Shown: positions 24,329 to 35,088, counted from the stretch's first letter. The stretch is DNA of 64,000 bases from Marichromatium gracile (GCF_004343155.1 NZ_SMDC01000001.1:186001-250000); one strand, 5' to 3'. The notes: a model not told the origin generated them from the letters alone. Made by a program: numbers and translations.

Positions 24329-25849
24329 TCAGGGCCGCTCGGCGGCGCGATCGAGACGGCGATAGCCGATCGCCTCGCCGAGATGGGCCGGGGCGATCCG
24401 CGTCGCGCCCTCCAGGTCGGCGATGGTGCGCGCCACCTTGAGCACCCGGTGATAGGCGCGCGCCGAGAGCCCCAGCCTGGCCATCGCCTGCTCCATCATC
24501 CGTACCCCCGCGGCCTCGAGCGCGCAGTCGCGCTCGAGGCCAGCGGTGTCGAGCGCGGCGTTGGCGCACCCGGCGCGGTGCTGCTGGCGCTCACGCGCCG
24601 CGCACACCCGCGCGCGCACCGTCGCCGAGTCCTCGGCCTGCGGGGCCGAGGGCGCGAGCAACGCGCCGAGTTCGACCCGCGGCACCTCGAGCTGCAGGTC
24701 GATGCGATCGATCAGCGGTCCCGAGATCCGCGCGCGATAGCGCGCGACCTGCTCGCGACTGCAGTGACAGCGCCCGCCCGGGTCGCCGAGATAACCGCAG
24801 GGGCAGGGGTTCATCGCCGCCACCAGCTGGAAACGCGCCGGGAAGCGCGCCTGACGCGCCGCCCGCGAGATGTCGATATGACCCGACTCCAGCGGCTCGC
24901 GCAGCACCTCCAGCACCCGCCGGTCGAACTCCGGCAGCTCGTCGAGGAACAGCACCCCGTGGTGCGCCAGCGAGATCTCGCCCGGACGCGGATTGCCCCC
25001 GCCGCCGACCAGGGCCACCGCCGAGGCGGTGTGGTGGGGGGCGCGGAACGGTCGCTCGCGCCAGCGTGCCGGATCGAACGGCGTACTGGCACTCACCGAG
25101 CGGATCGCCGCGCTCTCCAGCGCCTCGTCCTCGCTCAACGGCGGCAACAGCCCCGGCAGCCGGCTCGCCAGCATCGACTTGCCGCTGCCCGGCGGGCCGA
25201 TCAGCAGCAGGCTGTGGCCGCCGGCGGCGGCGACCTCGAGCGCCCGCTTGGCCTGCGCCTGACCGCGCACCTCGCGGAGGTCGGCGACAGTCGGCGCGGT
25301 GACGACCTCGCTCCCCTGCGGGTGCGGCCTCAGCGCACGCACCCCGGCGAGGTGCTCACAGACCTCGCCGAGATGCTCGGCCGGCAGCAGCTCGAGCCCG
25401 CCGACCAGCGCCGCCTCCTCGGCATTGGCGCGCGGCAGGATCAGGGTGCGCCCGGCCGCGCGCGCGGCCAGCGCCGCGGGGATCACCCCGCTGACCGGAC
25501 GCAGCGCGCCGGAGAGCGCCAGCTCGCCGAGACACTCGCAGTCATCGAGTTCGGCGGCACCGAGCTGTCCCGAGGCGCCGAGGATGCCGAGCGCGATCGG
25601 CAGGTCGAAGCGCCCGCCCTCCTTGGGCAGGTCGGCGGGGGCGAGGTTGATGGTCAGACGACCGTCGGGAAAGCGGAAGCGGGCATTGAGCAGCGCCCCG
25701 CGCACCCGCTCCTTGCTCTCACGCACCGCCGCCTCGGGGAGCCCCACCAACGACAGCGCCGGCAGCCCGGAGGAGAGATGGACCTCGACGGCCACCGCCG
25801 GGGCCGAGATGCCCACGCAGGCGCGGCTGTGCAGGGTGCAGAGCGCCAA
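24329..25849 (-). CDS. comM: YifB/ComM family Mg-chelatase-like AAA ATPase
   Basis: Hexameric AAA+ helicase-like protein; ComM promotes branch migration during natural transformation. An N-terminal Lon-type fold (GLPALSLVGLPEAAVRESKER) precedes the AAA module with GPPGSGKSML, FLDELPEF and the cysteine-rich NPCPCGYLGD. 506 residues. The only in-frame start at the right place is TTG (25849), giving ALCTLHSRACVG, which aligns with the family start; no good ribosome-binding site is seen. It follows ubiK after 19 bp, an arrangement common in gammaproteobacteria. Confidence 0.93.
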   Translation of the reverse strand: MALCTLHSRACVGISAPAVAVEVHLSSGLPALSLVGLPEAAVRESKERVRGALLNARFRFPDGRLTINLAPADLPKEGGRFDLPIALGILGASGQLGAAELDDCECLGELALSGALRPVSGVIPAALAARAAGRTLILPRANAEEAALVGGLELLPAEHLGEVCEHLAGVRALRPHPQGSEVVTAPTVADLREVRGQAQAKRALEVAAAGGHSLLLIGPPGSGKSMLASRLPGLLPPLSEDEALESAAIRSVSASTPFDPARWRERPFRAPHHTASAVALVGGGGNPRPGEISLAHHGVLFLDELPEFDRRVLEVLREPLESGHIDISRAARQARFPARFQLVAAMNPCPCGYLGDPGGRCHCSREQVARYRARISGPLIDRIDLQLEVPRVELGALLAPSAPQAEDSATVRARVCAARERQQHRAGCANAALDTAGLERDCALEAAGVRMMEQAMARLGLSARAYHRVLKVARTIADLEGATRIAPAHLGEAIGYRRLDRAAERP

Positions 25850-25868
25850 CGCCGGGTCGCGACCGGGG

Positions 25869-26135
25869 TCAGTCGGCGTTCGACTGACGCGCGCCGAGCG
25901 CCTGCTCGAGCGCCGCGACCTGGGCCTCGAGCGCCACGACCTTCTCGCGGGTGCGGGCGAGCACCGCCGACTGCACGTCGAACTCCTCGCGGGTCACCAG
26001 ATCGAGCCGCGAGAGGCCGGACTCGAGCGAGGCCTTGACGTTGCGATTGATGTCTTCCTGCAACACCTGCAGCCCCTTGGGCATGTTCGCGGCGAACCGC
26101 TGGACCAGATCGTCGAGTTGCTTGGGATCTAACAT
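25869..26135 (-). CDS. ubiK: Ubiquinone biosynthesis accessory factor UbiK (BMFP domain)
   Basis: Small coiled-coil protein (88 residues) needed for efficient aerobic ubiquinone synthesis, binding lipids and the UbiJ complex. It starts MLDPKQLDDLVQRF and ends in a trimerising coiled coil (VVALEAQVAALEQAL). AAGGA lies 8 nt before the ATG at 26135; the longer frame to 26606 is not homologous. It heads the ubiK-comM unit and is divergent from the nitrogen-regulated porin operon. Confidence 0.93.
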   Translation of the reverse strand: MLDPKQLDDLVQRFAANMPKGLQVLQEDINRNVKASLESGLSRLDLVTREEFDVQSAVLARTREKVVALEAQVAALEQALGARQSNAD

Positions 26136-26345
26136 GATCGATTCCTTCGGCGCGAACCCACCGGCCCGCGCGCTGTGGATGAGGTTGGACGAGGCCGTCG
26201 CCCGCTTCCGCGGGACGGCGACAAGAACCGCGCTGAGGCGCCCTTGGGCCCACATTATAGGTGTGTCGCACGGTGCCGTCTGCGCCGATCGACGGTGCTG
26301 TGCCGCCTTCTTTTGGTGCGCTAATCTGACCGCCGACACCCTACC

Positions 26346-26362
26346 GGCACCAATCCGGTGCA
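26346..26362 (+). promoter_or_regulatory. NtrC-binding-like site
   Basis: GGCACCAATCCGGTGCA matches the NtrC consensus TGCACC-N5-GGTGCA at all half-site bases except the first. Its centre is about 75 bp upstream of the -24 element of the sigma-54 promoter, a typical enhancer distance. Confidence 0.85.
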
Positions 26363-26426
26363 CTCTTCTGTTGCCACTTTGGCACATGATGCCGAAAAGC
26401 GTCTCCAACACGCCCCAAACGGCAAC

Positions 26427-26442
26427 TGGCACGCGATGTGCT
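26427..26442 (+). promoter_or_regulatory. Sigma-54 (RpoN) promoter of the porin-glnK-amt unit
   Basis: TGGCACGCGATGTGCT matches TGGCACG-N4-TTGCW with one mismatch and exact GG-to-GC spacing. Transcription would start near 26453. Confidence 0.87.
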
Positions 26443-26551
26443 GATGTCCACTGAACGTTTTCGCGTCCCCGGCTCAACCCACACAGCCGACTGCGGCGCA
26501 CATGGACGACAACCGCCACGACCCAACGCAAGCAAACAGAGGTATCAGTCA

Positions 26552-27686
<1,135 letters not shown>

Positions 27687-27712
27687 GCCAGGCAGTGCTA
27701 GGAGATGTAACG

Positions 27713-29029
27713 GTGAATCCGATGCGACATTCGACGACCCTGCGCGCGCCTCTGCTGGTCGCGCTGCTGCTCTCGCCCCTGCTCGCCTGGGGCCAGGACG
27801 ACGCCGCGCTGAGCGCCGGCGACACCGCCTGGATGCTGACCGCCACCGCGCTGGTGCTGTTCATGACCCTGCCCGGCCTGTCGCTGTTCTACGCCGGTCT
27901 GGTGCGCGCCAAGAACGTGCTCTCGGTGCTGATGCAGTGCTTCGCCATCGCCTGTCTGATGAGCCTCTTGTGGGCGGTCTACGGCTACAGCCTGGCGTTC
28001 ACCGACGGCGGTGCCAACAACGCCTGGATCGGCGGCTTCGAGCGGCTGTTTCTCGCCGGACTGCAGGTCGACACCCTCTCCGGGAGCATCCCCGAGTCGC
28101 TGTTCATGACCTTCCAGATGACCTTCGCCATCATCACCCCGGCGCTGATGGTCGGCGCCTTCGCCGAACGGATGAAGTTCTCGGCGATGCTGATCTTCAT
28201 GGCGCTGTGGCTGACCCTGGTCTACATCCCCATCGCCCACTGGGTGTGGGGCGGCGGCTGGATCGGCGAGATGGGCGCGCTCGACTTCGCCGGCGGCACC
28301 GTGGTCCACATCAATGCCGGTATCGCCGCGCTGGTCGCCGCCATCGTGCTCGGCAAGCGCAAGGGCTACCCGACCACGGCGATGCCGCCGCACAATCTCG
28401 GGCTGACGGTGATGGGCGCGGCGATGCTGTGGGTCGGCTGGTTCGGCTTCAACGCCGGCTCCGAACTCGCCGCCGACTCCACCGCGGCGATGGCGCTCAC
28501 CGTCACCCAGCTGGCCACCGCCACCGCGGCGCTGACCTGGATGTTCGCCGAGTGGATCAGCCACGGCAAACCCTCGGTGCTCGGCATCGCCACCGGCGCG
28601 GTCGCCGGTCTGGTGGCCATCACCCCGGCCTCGGGCACCGCCGGCCCGATGGGCGCGATCGTCATCGGCTTCGCCGGCGCGATCTTCGCCTTCATCGCCT
28701 CGACCAAGGTCAAGCACTGGCTCGGCTATGACGACTCGCTCGACGTCTGGGGCGTGCACGGCGTCGCCGGTATCGTCGGCGCCCTGCTCACCGGCGTGTT
28801 CGCCGCCCCGGCGCTCGGCGGCGCGGGCCTGGCCGACGGTGTCGACGGCATCGGCGCCCAGGTGTGGATCCAGTTCGTCTCGGTGATCGCCACCCTGGTC
28901 TACGGCGGCATCGTCAGCCTGCTGCTGCTGCTCGGACTCAAGGCCACCATCGGGCTGCGCGTCGACGAGGAGCAGGAGACCGAGGGGCTCGACCTCTCGC
29001 TGCACGACGAGCGCGGCTATATCCTCTGA
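27713..29029 (+). CDS. amtB: Ammonium transporter AmtB
   Basis: Trimeric inner-membrane channel for ammonium, gated by GlnK. A signal peptide (LLVALLLSPLLAWGQ) precedes 11 transmembrane helices with FYAGLVRAKNVLS, WGGGWIGEMGALDFAGGTVVHINAG, and the twin-His region DVWGVHGVAGIVGALLTG. The cytoplasmic tail GLRVDEEQETEGLDLSLHDE is the canonical regulatory C-terminus. I chose GTG at 27713 because AGGAG lies 8 nt upstream, giving 438 residues; a TTG at 27683 overlapping glnK is the longer alternative. Confidence 0.95.
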   Translation: MNPMRHSTTLRAPLLVALLLSPLLAWGQDDAALSAGDTAWMLTATALVLFMTLPGLSLFYAGLVRAKNVLSVLMQCFAIACLMSLLWAVYGYSLAFTDGGANNAWIGGFERLFLAGLQVDTLSGSIPESLFMTFQMTFAIITPALMVGAFAERMKFSAMLIFMALWLTLVYIPIAHWVWGGGWIGEMGALDFAGGTVVHINAGIAALVAAIVLGKRKGYPTTAMPPHNLGLTVMGAAMLWVGWFGFNAGSELAADSTAAMALTVTQLATATAALTWMFAEWISHGKPSVLGIATGAVAGLVAITPASGTAGPMGAIVIGFAGAIFAFIASTKVKHWLGYDDSLDVWGVHGVAGIVGALLTGVFAAPALGGAGLADGVDGIGAQVWIQFVSVIATLVYGGIVSLLLLLGLKATIGLRVDEEQETEGLDLSLHDERGYIL

Positions 29030-29121
29030 CCCCGCCACCACGGCGAGCGGCTCCGGCCGCTCGCCCCGCTCCCCGCGCGGCGCCCGAGCGCCGCGCCCAG
29101 TCCGATTCGGAGGTCCCACCC

Positions 29122-30375
29122 GTGGAATCCACCACGCAGCTCGTCTATGCCCTGGACACCTTCTACTTCCTCGTCACCGGCGCCCTGGTGATGTGGATGG
29201 CCGCCGGCTTCGCCATGCTCGAGGCCGGGCTGGTCCGCGCCAAGAACACCGCCGAGATCCTCACCAAGAACATCGCCCTGTTCGCCATCGCCAGCACCAC
29301 CTACATGCTGATCGGCTACGACCTCATGTACCCGACGGCGGGCAACGGCTTCGTCCCCGGTCTCGACTGGGGCTTTCTCTTCGGCGGTGACCACGACGCC
29401 GCGACCATCACCGCCGAGGGCCTCAACCACGCCCGCATGTCCGACTTCTTCTTCCAGGTGGTGTTCGTCGCCACCGCCATGTCGATCGTCTCGGGCGCGG
29501 TGGCCGAGCGCATGAAGCTGTGGTCCTTCCTGCTCTTTGCCACCGTGATGACCGCCGTGATCTATCCCATCCAGGGCTACTGGAAGTGGGGCGGCGGCTG
29601 GCTCGAGGCGGTCGGCTTCAACGACTTCGCCGGCTCCGGCCTGGTGCACCTGTGCGGCGCCGCGGCCGCGCTCGCCGGGGTGCTGCTGCTCGGCGCGCGC
29701 CGCGGCAAGTACGGCAAGGACGGCTCGATCAACGCCATCCCCGGCGCCAATCTGCCGCTGGCCACTCTCGGCACCTTCGTGCTCTGGCTCGGCTGGTTCG
29801 GCTTCAACGGCGGCTCCCAGCTCGCCCTCACCGGGTTCGACAACACCAACGCGGTGGCGGCGATCTTCGTCAACACCAACATGGCCGCCGCCGGCGGCAC
29901 CCTGCTCGGTCTGATCACCGCCCGGCTGCTGTTCGGCAAGGCCGATCTCACCATGGCGCTCAACGGCGCGCTGGCCGGGCTGGTGGCGATCACCGCCGAG
30001 CCGCTCACCCCCTCGCCGCTGTTCGCCACCCTGATCGGTGGTGTCGGCGGCGTGCTGGTGGTGTTCTCCATCGTCACCCTCGACCGACTGCGCATCGACG
30101 ACCCGGTCGGCGCCATCTCGGTGCACGGCGTGGTCGGCATGTGGGGGCTGATGGCGGTGCCGATCACCAACCCCGGCGCGAGCTTCGCCGCCCAGGCGAT
30201 CGGGCTCGGCGCCATCCTCGGCTGGGTGTTCACCACCTCGCTGCTGGTGTGGCTGCTGATCCGTCTGGTGATGGGGCTGCGCGTCAGCGAGGAGGAGGAG
30301 TATGCCGGCGTCGACCTCGGCGAGTGCGGTCTCGAGGCCTATCCCGAGTTCACCGCCACGCGTCGCGCCAGCTGA
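29122..30375 (+). CDS. amtB: Second ammonium transporter (Amt family)
   Basis: Paralogous Amt channel, 417 residues, without an obvious cleaved signal peptide. It has AAGFAMLEAGLVRAKNTAEIL, WKWGGGWLEAVGFNDFAGSG, WLGWFGFNGGSQ and the SVHGVVGMWG twin-His region. The C-terminal tail keeps the regulatory GLRVSEEEEYAGVDLGE motif but then diverges. The GTG at 29122 has GGAGG 8 nt upstream. It lies 92 bp after amtB and ahead of a strong terminator. It may serve a different affinity range, or act as a sensor through its altered tail. Confidence 0.93.
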   Translation: MESTTQLVYALDTFYFLVTGALVMWMAAGFAMLEAGLVRAKNTAEILTKNIALFAIASTTYMLIGYDLMYPTAGNGFVPGLDWGFLFGGDHDAATITAEGLNHARMSDFFFQVVFVATAMSIVSGAVAERMKLWSFLLFATVMTAVIYPIQGYWKWGGGWLEAVGFNDFAGSGLVHLCGAAAALAGVLLLGARRGKYGKDGSINAIPGANLPLATLGTFVLWLGWFGFNGGSQLALTGFDNTNAVAAIFVNTNMAAAGGTLLGLITARLLFGKADLTMALNGALAGLVAITAEPLTPSPLFATLIGGVGGVLVVFSIVTLDRLRIDDPVGAISVHGVVGMWGLMAVPITNPGASFAAQAIGLGAILGWVFTTSLLVWLLIRLVMGLRVSEEEEYAGVDLGECGLEAYPEFTATRRAS

Positions 30376-30434
30376 CCCTCCCCGTCTCTCCCTGTTGTTC
30401 CCGCGCTGCTCACTCCTCTGTTGTTGAGCCACTC

Positions 30435-30461
30435 AGGGCCCCTCACCGGGGCCCTTTTTTT
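30435..30461 (+). terminator. Intrinsic terminator of the porin-glnK-amt unit
   Basis: Arms AGGGCCCC and GGGGCCCT with a 5-nt loop followed by seven T, 60 bp after the second amt gene. It also sits at the 3' end of the convergent methyltransferase gene. Confidence 0.92.
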
Positions 30462-30462
30462 A

Positions 30463-31281
30463 TCACCCGCCCGCGAAACGCACCCGGGTGATCCCGGGCA
30501 GCATCCGCCGCACCAGCGGCAGCCGCGCCACCAGCCACGACAGCGGACGCGCCGCCCCGCGCGGGGCGACGAAGTCGAGCGCGCGGATCTCGGCGAGATC
30601 CGGCACCCAGCCGCGCAGCGTCGGCGCGACCCGGTGACGGGCGATCCCCCAGGGCATCTCCGGGGTGCGGTAGTGCGGCGTCTTCCACCAGCCGCGCAGG
30701 GTGCGCCGCGACAGCCACCCGGGGATGTGATCGAAGGCGAACCAGGCACCGGGCAGACGGGCGGCCATCTCGCGCAACAGCCCGGCCACCGCCTCGGGGT
30801 CGAAGTACATCAGCAGGCCCTGGGCGGTGACATAGACGGCTCGACCGGGCGGCACCCGGTCGATCCAGCGGGTGTCGAGCGCGCTCATCGCCAGGTGCAG
30901 ATGACGCGCGTCCGCGGTGATGAAGCGCTCGCGGATGGCGATCGCCTCGGGCAGATCGACGCTCAGCCACAGCGAGCGCTCCGAGTCGAGACGGAAGCGC
31001 TGGGTCTCGAGCCCCTCGCCGAGATTGACGATGATCCCGTCGGGGTGGGCGGCGAGGAAGGCGCGCAGCTCGGCATCGAAGATCGCCGAGCGCACGCCGT
31101 GGGAGTAGTCGGCGGGGCCGAAGGCGCGCTCGTAGTCGTAGTCGAGGGTGCGATGGATCCGCAGCGCCAGGGGGTCGCGGATCACCCCGTCGGCGCGGGC
31201 GGCCTCGCTGGCGCGGTTGTGCAGCGTCCACAGCATGGTCTCGGGGACGCCGGTGAGGTTGGGGAGATGTGAGGTCGTCAT
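30463..31281 (-). CDS. Class I SAM-dependent methyltransferase (LCM/TcmP-like)
   Basis: 272 residues of the leucine-carboxyl/polyketide O-methyltransferase superfamily. The SAM site is GIIVNLGEGLETQRFRLD, followed by WLSVDLPEAI and VTAQGLLMYFDPEAV. Such enzymes methylate carboxyl or hydroxyl groups of small molecules. It is the last gene of a minus-strand unit with a TonB receptor and paired ABC half-transporters, which suggests that it modifies the transported chelator or a related molecule. No biosynthetic synthetase is nearby, so the substrate could be made elsewhere or taken up. Confidence 0.85.
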   Translation of the reverse strand: MTTSHLPNLTGVPETMLWTLHNRASEAARADGVIRDPLALRIHRTLDYDYERAFGPADYSHGVRSAIFDAELRAFLAAHPDGIIVNLGEGLETQRFRLDSERSLWLSVDLPEAIAIRERFITADARHLHLAMSALDTRWIDRVPPGRAVYVTAQGLLMYFDPEAVAGLLREMAARLPGAWFAFDHIPGWLSRRTLRGWWKTPHYRTPEMPWGIARHRVAPTLRGWVPDLAEIRALDFVAPRGAARPLSWLVARLPLVRRMLPGITRVRFAGG

Positions 31282-31383
31282 CGTGGAGGACTCGCTGGAG
31301 CGGCGGCAGGACGCGGATCCCGCCGCCGGGAACGGACGAATGGAGACGGGTGCACGCCCGCGAGGCGACAGCGGCGCGCCGGA

Positions 31384-33195
31384 TCAGACCGACAACGCCT
31401 CCTTCAGGTGCCAGTCCTTGGTCGCCTGCTGGGCGTCCCACATCGCGCGATAGCGCCCGTCGGCGGCGAGCAGCTGCTGATGACGTCCCTGCTCGACCAG
31501 CTCCCCGTCGTCGATCACCAGGATGCGGTCGGCGCCGGCGATGGTGGAGAGCCGGTGGGCGATCACGATCACCGTCTTGTCGCGCACCAGGGCGTCGATG
31601 GCACGCTGCACCGCCACCTCGCTCTCGGTGTCGAGCGCGGCGGTGGGCTCGTCGAGGATCACGATCGGCGCATCCTTGAGCAGCGCCCGGGCGATCGAGA
31701 TGCGCTGACGCTCGCCGCCGGAGAGCCGCCCGCCGATCTCACCGAGCCGGGTGTCCCAGCCCTGCGGCAGCCGCTCGATGAACGACAGGCACTGGGCGGC
31801 GCGCGCCGCGGCCTCGACCTCGGCGTCGCTGGCCGTGGGGCGGGCCATGCGGATATTGGCGCGCACCGTGTCGTCGAACAGATAGACGTCCTGGAACACC
31901 GCCGAGATCAGTCCGTTGAGGGTCTTCGGCGGGATCGCGCGCACATCCACCCCGCCGATGGTGATGCGTCCGGCCTGGACGTCGGCATGACGCATCAACA
32001 GCCGGGTGAGCGTGGTCTTGCCCGAACCGGAGGGACCGACCAGGGCGGTGAGACTGCACGGCGCCAGCTCGGCATCGATGCCGTCGATCACCGGCGTATC
32101 GCTCTGGGCATAGCGAAACGAGACGCCCTCGAAGCGGATGTCGTAGCGATCGGGGGTGCGTTGCGGCTCCTGCTGCGCCAGCGGCGCGATCGCCAGCAGC
32201 GCCTCGATGCGCGCGAGCGCCGCCTCGATGATGCCGAGCACCGTGGTGAAGTTGATGAAGTTGGCCAGCGGCTCGGCGAAGCGCACCACCATCACCATCA
32301 CCGCCGCCAACACCGCCAGGTCGAGCGATCCCAGCACCACCCAGGTGGTACCGGCAGCGACCACCAGCAGCAGCCCCAGCTCGACCACGCTGGCGATCAG
32401 GATCGCCGGTCTGGCCGCGGCGCGCTCGGCCTGCTCCTGGACCTCGCGCAGCTGCGCGAAGCCCTGCTGCAGCCGCTCGGCCTTCTCGCCCTCGCAGCAG
32501 GCCGCGCGCAGTACCGGCAGCCCCTGGGTGTATTCGAGGATATCGGCATAGGTGCGGCTGTGGGCGGCGGCGACACGGCGCTTGTCGCGATCCTGCAACG
32601 GCCGGCGCCAGCGATAGAGCGGTACGATCGCCGGGAACACCAGCAGCAGGATCAGCCCCACCCGCCAATCGAACCACAGGGTGACCAGCGCCGCCACCAG
32701 GGGAGCGACCACCGCCGCGGCGATCATGTTGAACACCGTCAGCGCATAGTTGAGGTTCTCGTCGACGTTGCCGAGCAGCATCGCGCTGAGCTCACCGGTG
32801 CGCTTGTCCTGCAACCGCTCGAGCGGCATCCGCCGCAGCTGCTCGCCGAGTTGTACCCGCAGCGCGTGGGTGGCGCGACACATCCGACCGTCGAAGTCGA
32901 AGCCCATGGCACGCCAGCGCGCCACGGTGGCGAGCAGCGCCAGCAGGGTCATCGTCGCCAGCCACACGAACACTGCCGACCACTCCGGCTGCGGACGCAG
33001 CAGCGCGATGAACAGCGGCAGGATGCAGGCCAGCGCCAACCCCTGCAGGGCCGCGGCGACCACCAGCCCGAGCAGGCTCGCGCGCAGCCCGCGGGCATGC
33101 TCGCCGGCGGTGGTGAGCAACCGTCGATAGGTCTCGCGCCAGGGCACCAGGGTGAGGCGCTCGGTCTGGTCCGGGTTCAGGGTCTCGGCGTTCAT
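31384..33195 (-). CDS. ABC half-transporter (TMD-NBD), YbtQ/IrtB-like
   Basis: 603 residues: six-helix exporter-type membrane domain (to about 320) then an ATPase domain with Walker A GPSGSGKTT, signature LSGGERQR and Walker B IVILDEPTAALD. Start ATG 33195 overlaps the stop of the upstream half-transporter as ATGA, with GAGGAG upstream, so the two subunits are made together and most likely form a heterodimer. The exporter-like fold paired with a TonB receptor matches the YbtPQ/IrtAB type, which imports iron-siderophore complexes despite its exporter fold. Confidence 0.9.
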   Translation of the reverse strand: MNAETLNPDQTERLTLVPWRETYRRLLTTAGEHARGLRASLLGLVVAAALQGLALACILPLFIALLRPQPEWSAVFVWLATMTLLALLATVARWRAMGFDFDGRMCRATHALRVQLGEQLRRMPLERLQDKRTGELSAMLLGNVDENLNYALTVFNMIAAAVVAPLVAALVTLWFDWRVGLILLLVFPAIVPLYRWRRPLQDRDKRRVAAAHSRTYADILEYTQGLPVLRAACCEGEKAERLQQGFAQLREVQEQAERAAARPAILIASVVELGLLLVVAAGTTWVVLGSLDLAVLAAVMVMVVRFAEPLANFINFTTVLGIIEAALARIEALLAIAPLAQQEPQRTPDRYDIRFEGVSFRYAQSDTPVIDGIDAELAPCSLTALVGPSGSGKTTLTRLLMRHADVQAGRITIGGVDVRAIPPKTLNGLISAVFQDVYLFDDTVRANIRMARPTASDAEVEAAARAAQCLSFIERLPQGWDTRLGEIGGRLSGGERQRISIARALLKDAPIVILDEPTAALDTESEVAVQRAIDALVRDKTVIVIAHRLSTIAGADRILVIDDGELVEQGRHQQLLAADGRYRAMWDAQQATKDWHLKEALSV

Positions 33196-35018
33196 GCGGG
33201 GGTCTCCTCGCTGGCGGTGGGGGCCTGCTCCTCGACGGCGTGCGCGCCCAGCGCCCACTGCTGGGCCTGGGTGTAGCTGCGCCACAGCCGGGCATAGCGA
33301 CCATCGTGCTCGAGCAGCTCGTGGTGACGGCCACGCTCGACCAGCCGACCGCGGTCGAGCACCAGGATCTGGTCGGCGTCGCGGATGGTGGAGAGACGAT
33401 GGGCGACCAGGATCACCGTCTTGCCGCGCATCAGGTGCGAGAGCGCGCGCACCAGCGCCGCCTCGTTCTCCGGGTCGGCGAAGGCGGTGGCCTCATCGAG
33501 CACCAGGATCGGCCGGTCCTGGAGGATGGCGCGGGCGATGGTGATGCGCTGGCGCTGCCCGCCGGAGAGGAAGATGCCGCGCTCGCCGACCTGGGTGTCG
33601 TAGCCCTGCGGCAGCGCCATGATGAAGTCATGGGCCTGGGCAGCGCGGGCGGCGGCGATCACCGCCGCCATGTCCGTCCCGGGCATGCCGAGGCGGATGT
33701 TGTCGGCGATCGAGGTGGCGAACAGGAAGGTGTCCTGGAAGACGAAGGCGACCTGCTGCATCAGCGTCTCGGGACGCATCTCGCGGACATCGACCCCGCC
33801 GACGCGGATACGCCCGGCGGTGACGTCCCAGAAGCGCGGGATCAGTCGCGCCACCGTGGTCTTGCCCGCGCCCGAGGGCCCGACCAGGGCGGTGACGGTG
33901 CCCGGCTCGACGCGGAAGTCGAGCCCGGCGAGCGCCGCCGACTCGCTGCCCTCGTAGCGGAACTCGACCTCCTCGAAAACCACGCTGGTGTCGCCCGGGA
34001 GTGGCTCCTTGCCGCGCTGCGCCACCGCCAGTGCCGGCAACCGCTCGATCTGCTCGATGCGGCCGATGCTGAGCTTGGCCTTGTCGATCAGGTGCAGCAG
34101 CGACATCAGCGGCATCAGCGCCTCGGCCATGCCGGTGCCGACCAGCAGCACCGCCAGCCAGGTGGAGAAGGCGAGCGCGTCCTGCCAGATCAGCAGGGCG
34201 CCGCACCACAGCAGCACCACCAGGGTCGGCAGCGGGTTGAGCACCGCCAGCCCGAGCCGCGCCGACAGCCCGGCCTCGCGATACCAGCGGGTGACGATCT
34301 CCAGATACTGCTCCAACGCGCGATGGTAGCGCCCGAAGGTGGCATGACCGCTGTCGAAGGTCCGCACCACCGGCATCGCCTGGACGAACTCGACCACCGC
34401 CGCGCCGACCTGCTCGCGCGCCAGGTGATAGCGCCGGCTGATCTCGGCGCGGTCACGCATCGCCAGGTTCATCGCCACGAAACCGAGCGCCAACACCGCG
34501 AGCGCGCCGAGCGCCAGACGCCAGTCGAGCCACAGCAGCGCCACCAGGGTGAGCAGCGGCGCGACATAGGCGCGGGCATAGAGCGGCGTGCTGTCGGCGA
34601 CGAACACGTGCAGCTCCTTGACGTCGTCCTGCATCACCTTGGCCAGGGCGCCGGCGCCGAGGCGCTGGGCCTCGCCGAGCGAGATCCGCGCCAGGTGCTG
34701 ACTGAGCCGGGTACGCAGCACCTGCTCGAGCCGGAAGGCCGCCGCGTGCGACTGGGAGAAGGACTGCACCCTGAGCACATAGGCGAGCGCGGTACAGCCG
34801 GCGGCGCCGAGCAGCGCCGCCCAGGGCATGGTGCCGGGGTCCTGGATCAGACCGTGCACCAGCCAGGCAAGCAGTCCGAGCGCGGCCAGGGTGGAGAGTG
34901 TGGACGCGGCCGACAGCGCCATGGCGACGCCGATCTGGCCACGGACCGGGCGCATCACCGCCCACGGGCTGATATCGGTGGGCGCGGCGCGCGCGGGCTG
35001 GTCCGGGTCGGTGTTCAT
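33192..35018 (-). CDS. ABC half-transporter (TMD-NBD), YbtP/IrtA-like
   Basis: 608 residues: N-terminal six-helix membrane domain (AALGLLAWLVHGLI, LLTLVALLWLDWRLALGALAV) and an ATPase domain with GPSGAGKTT, FLSGGQRQR and ILVLDEATAFADPE. It lacks the siderophore-reductase domain found at the start of mycobacterial IrtA. It follows the TonB receptor by 70 bp and overlaps the next half-transporter. The canonical Walker B/D-loop has AFADPE where most exporters have ALD, a change also seen in YbtP-type subunits. Confidence 0.9.
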   Translation of the reverse strand: MNTDPDQPARAAPTDISPWAVMRPVRGQIGVAMALSAASTLSTLAALGLLAWLVHGLIQDPGTMPWAALLGAAGCTALAYVLRVQSFSQSHAAAFRLEQVLRTRLSQHLARISLGEAQRLGAGALAKVMQDDVKELHVFVADSTPLYARAYVAPLLTLVALLWLDWRLALGALAVLALGFVAMNLAMRDRAEISRRYHLAREQVGAAVVEFVQAMPVVRTFDSGHATFGRYHRALEQYLEIVTRWYREAGLSARLGLAVLNPLPTLVVLLWCGALLIWQDALAFSTWLAVLLVGTGMAEALMPLMSLLHLIDKAKLSIGRIEQIERLPALAVAQRGKEPLPGDTSVVFEEVEFRYEGSESAALAGLDFRVEPGTVTALVGPSGAGKTTVARLIPRFWDVTAGRIRVGGVDVREMRPETLMQQVAFVFQDTFLFATSIADNIRLGMPGTDMAAVIAAARAAQAHDFIMALPQGYDTQVGERGIFLSGGQRQRITIARAILQDRPILVLDEATAFADPENEAALVRALSHLMRGKTVILVAHRLSTIRDADQILVLDRGRLVERGRHHELLEHDGRYARLWRSYTQAQQWALGAHAVEEQAPTASEETPA

Positions 35019-35088
35019 CGATGACCTCCGCAGATGGATGGCTGGACTGGCCGTCCGCGACGCGCATCGCCGGGGACGACCGCTGGGT

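Larger units (their letters stand above)
26136..26551. other. Divergent regulatory region ubiK / porin-glnK-amt
   Basis: 416 bp with lower G/C than its surroundings and no gene. It contains the NtrC-like site and sigma-54 promoter listed separately for the plus-strand operon. A leader of about 100 nt separates the predicted start of transcription from the porin ATG. The ubiK promoter, presumably on the other strand, was not recognised. Confidence 0.8.

Noticed and set aside
26379-26395. Second sigma-54 promoter (TGGCAC at 26380)
   Set aside because: The GC element falls two bases short of the required spacing; the site at 26427 fits far better.
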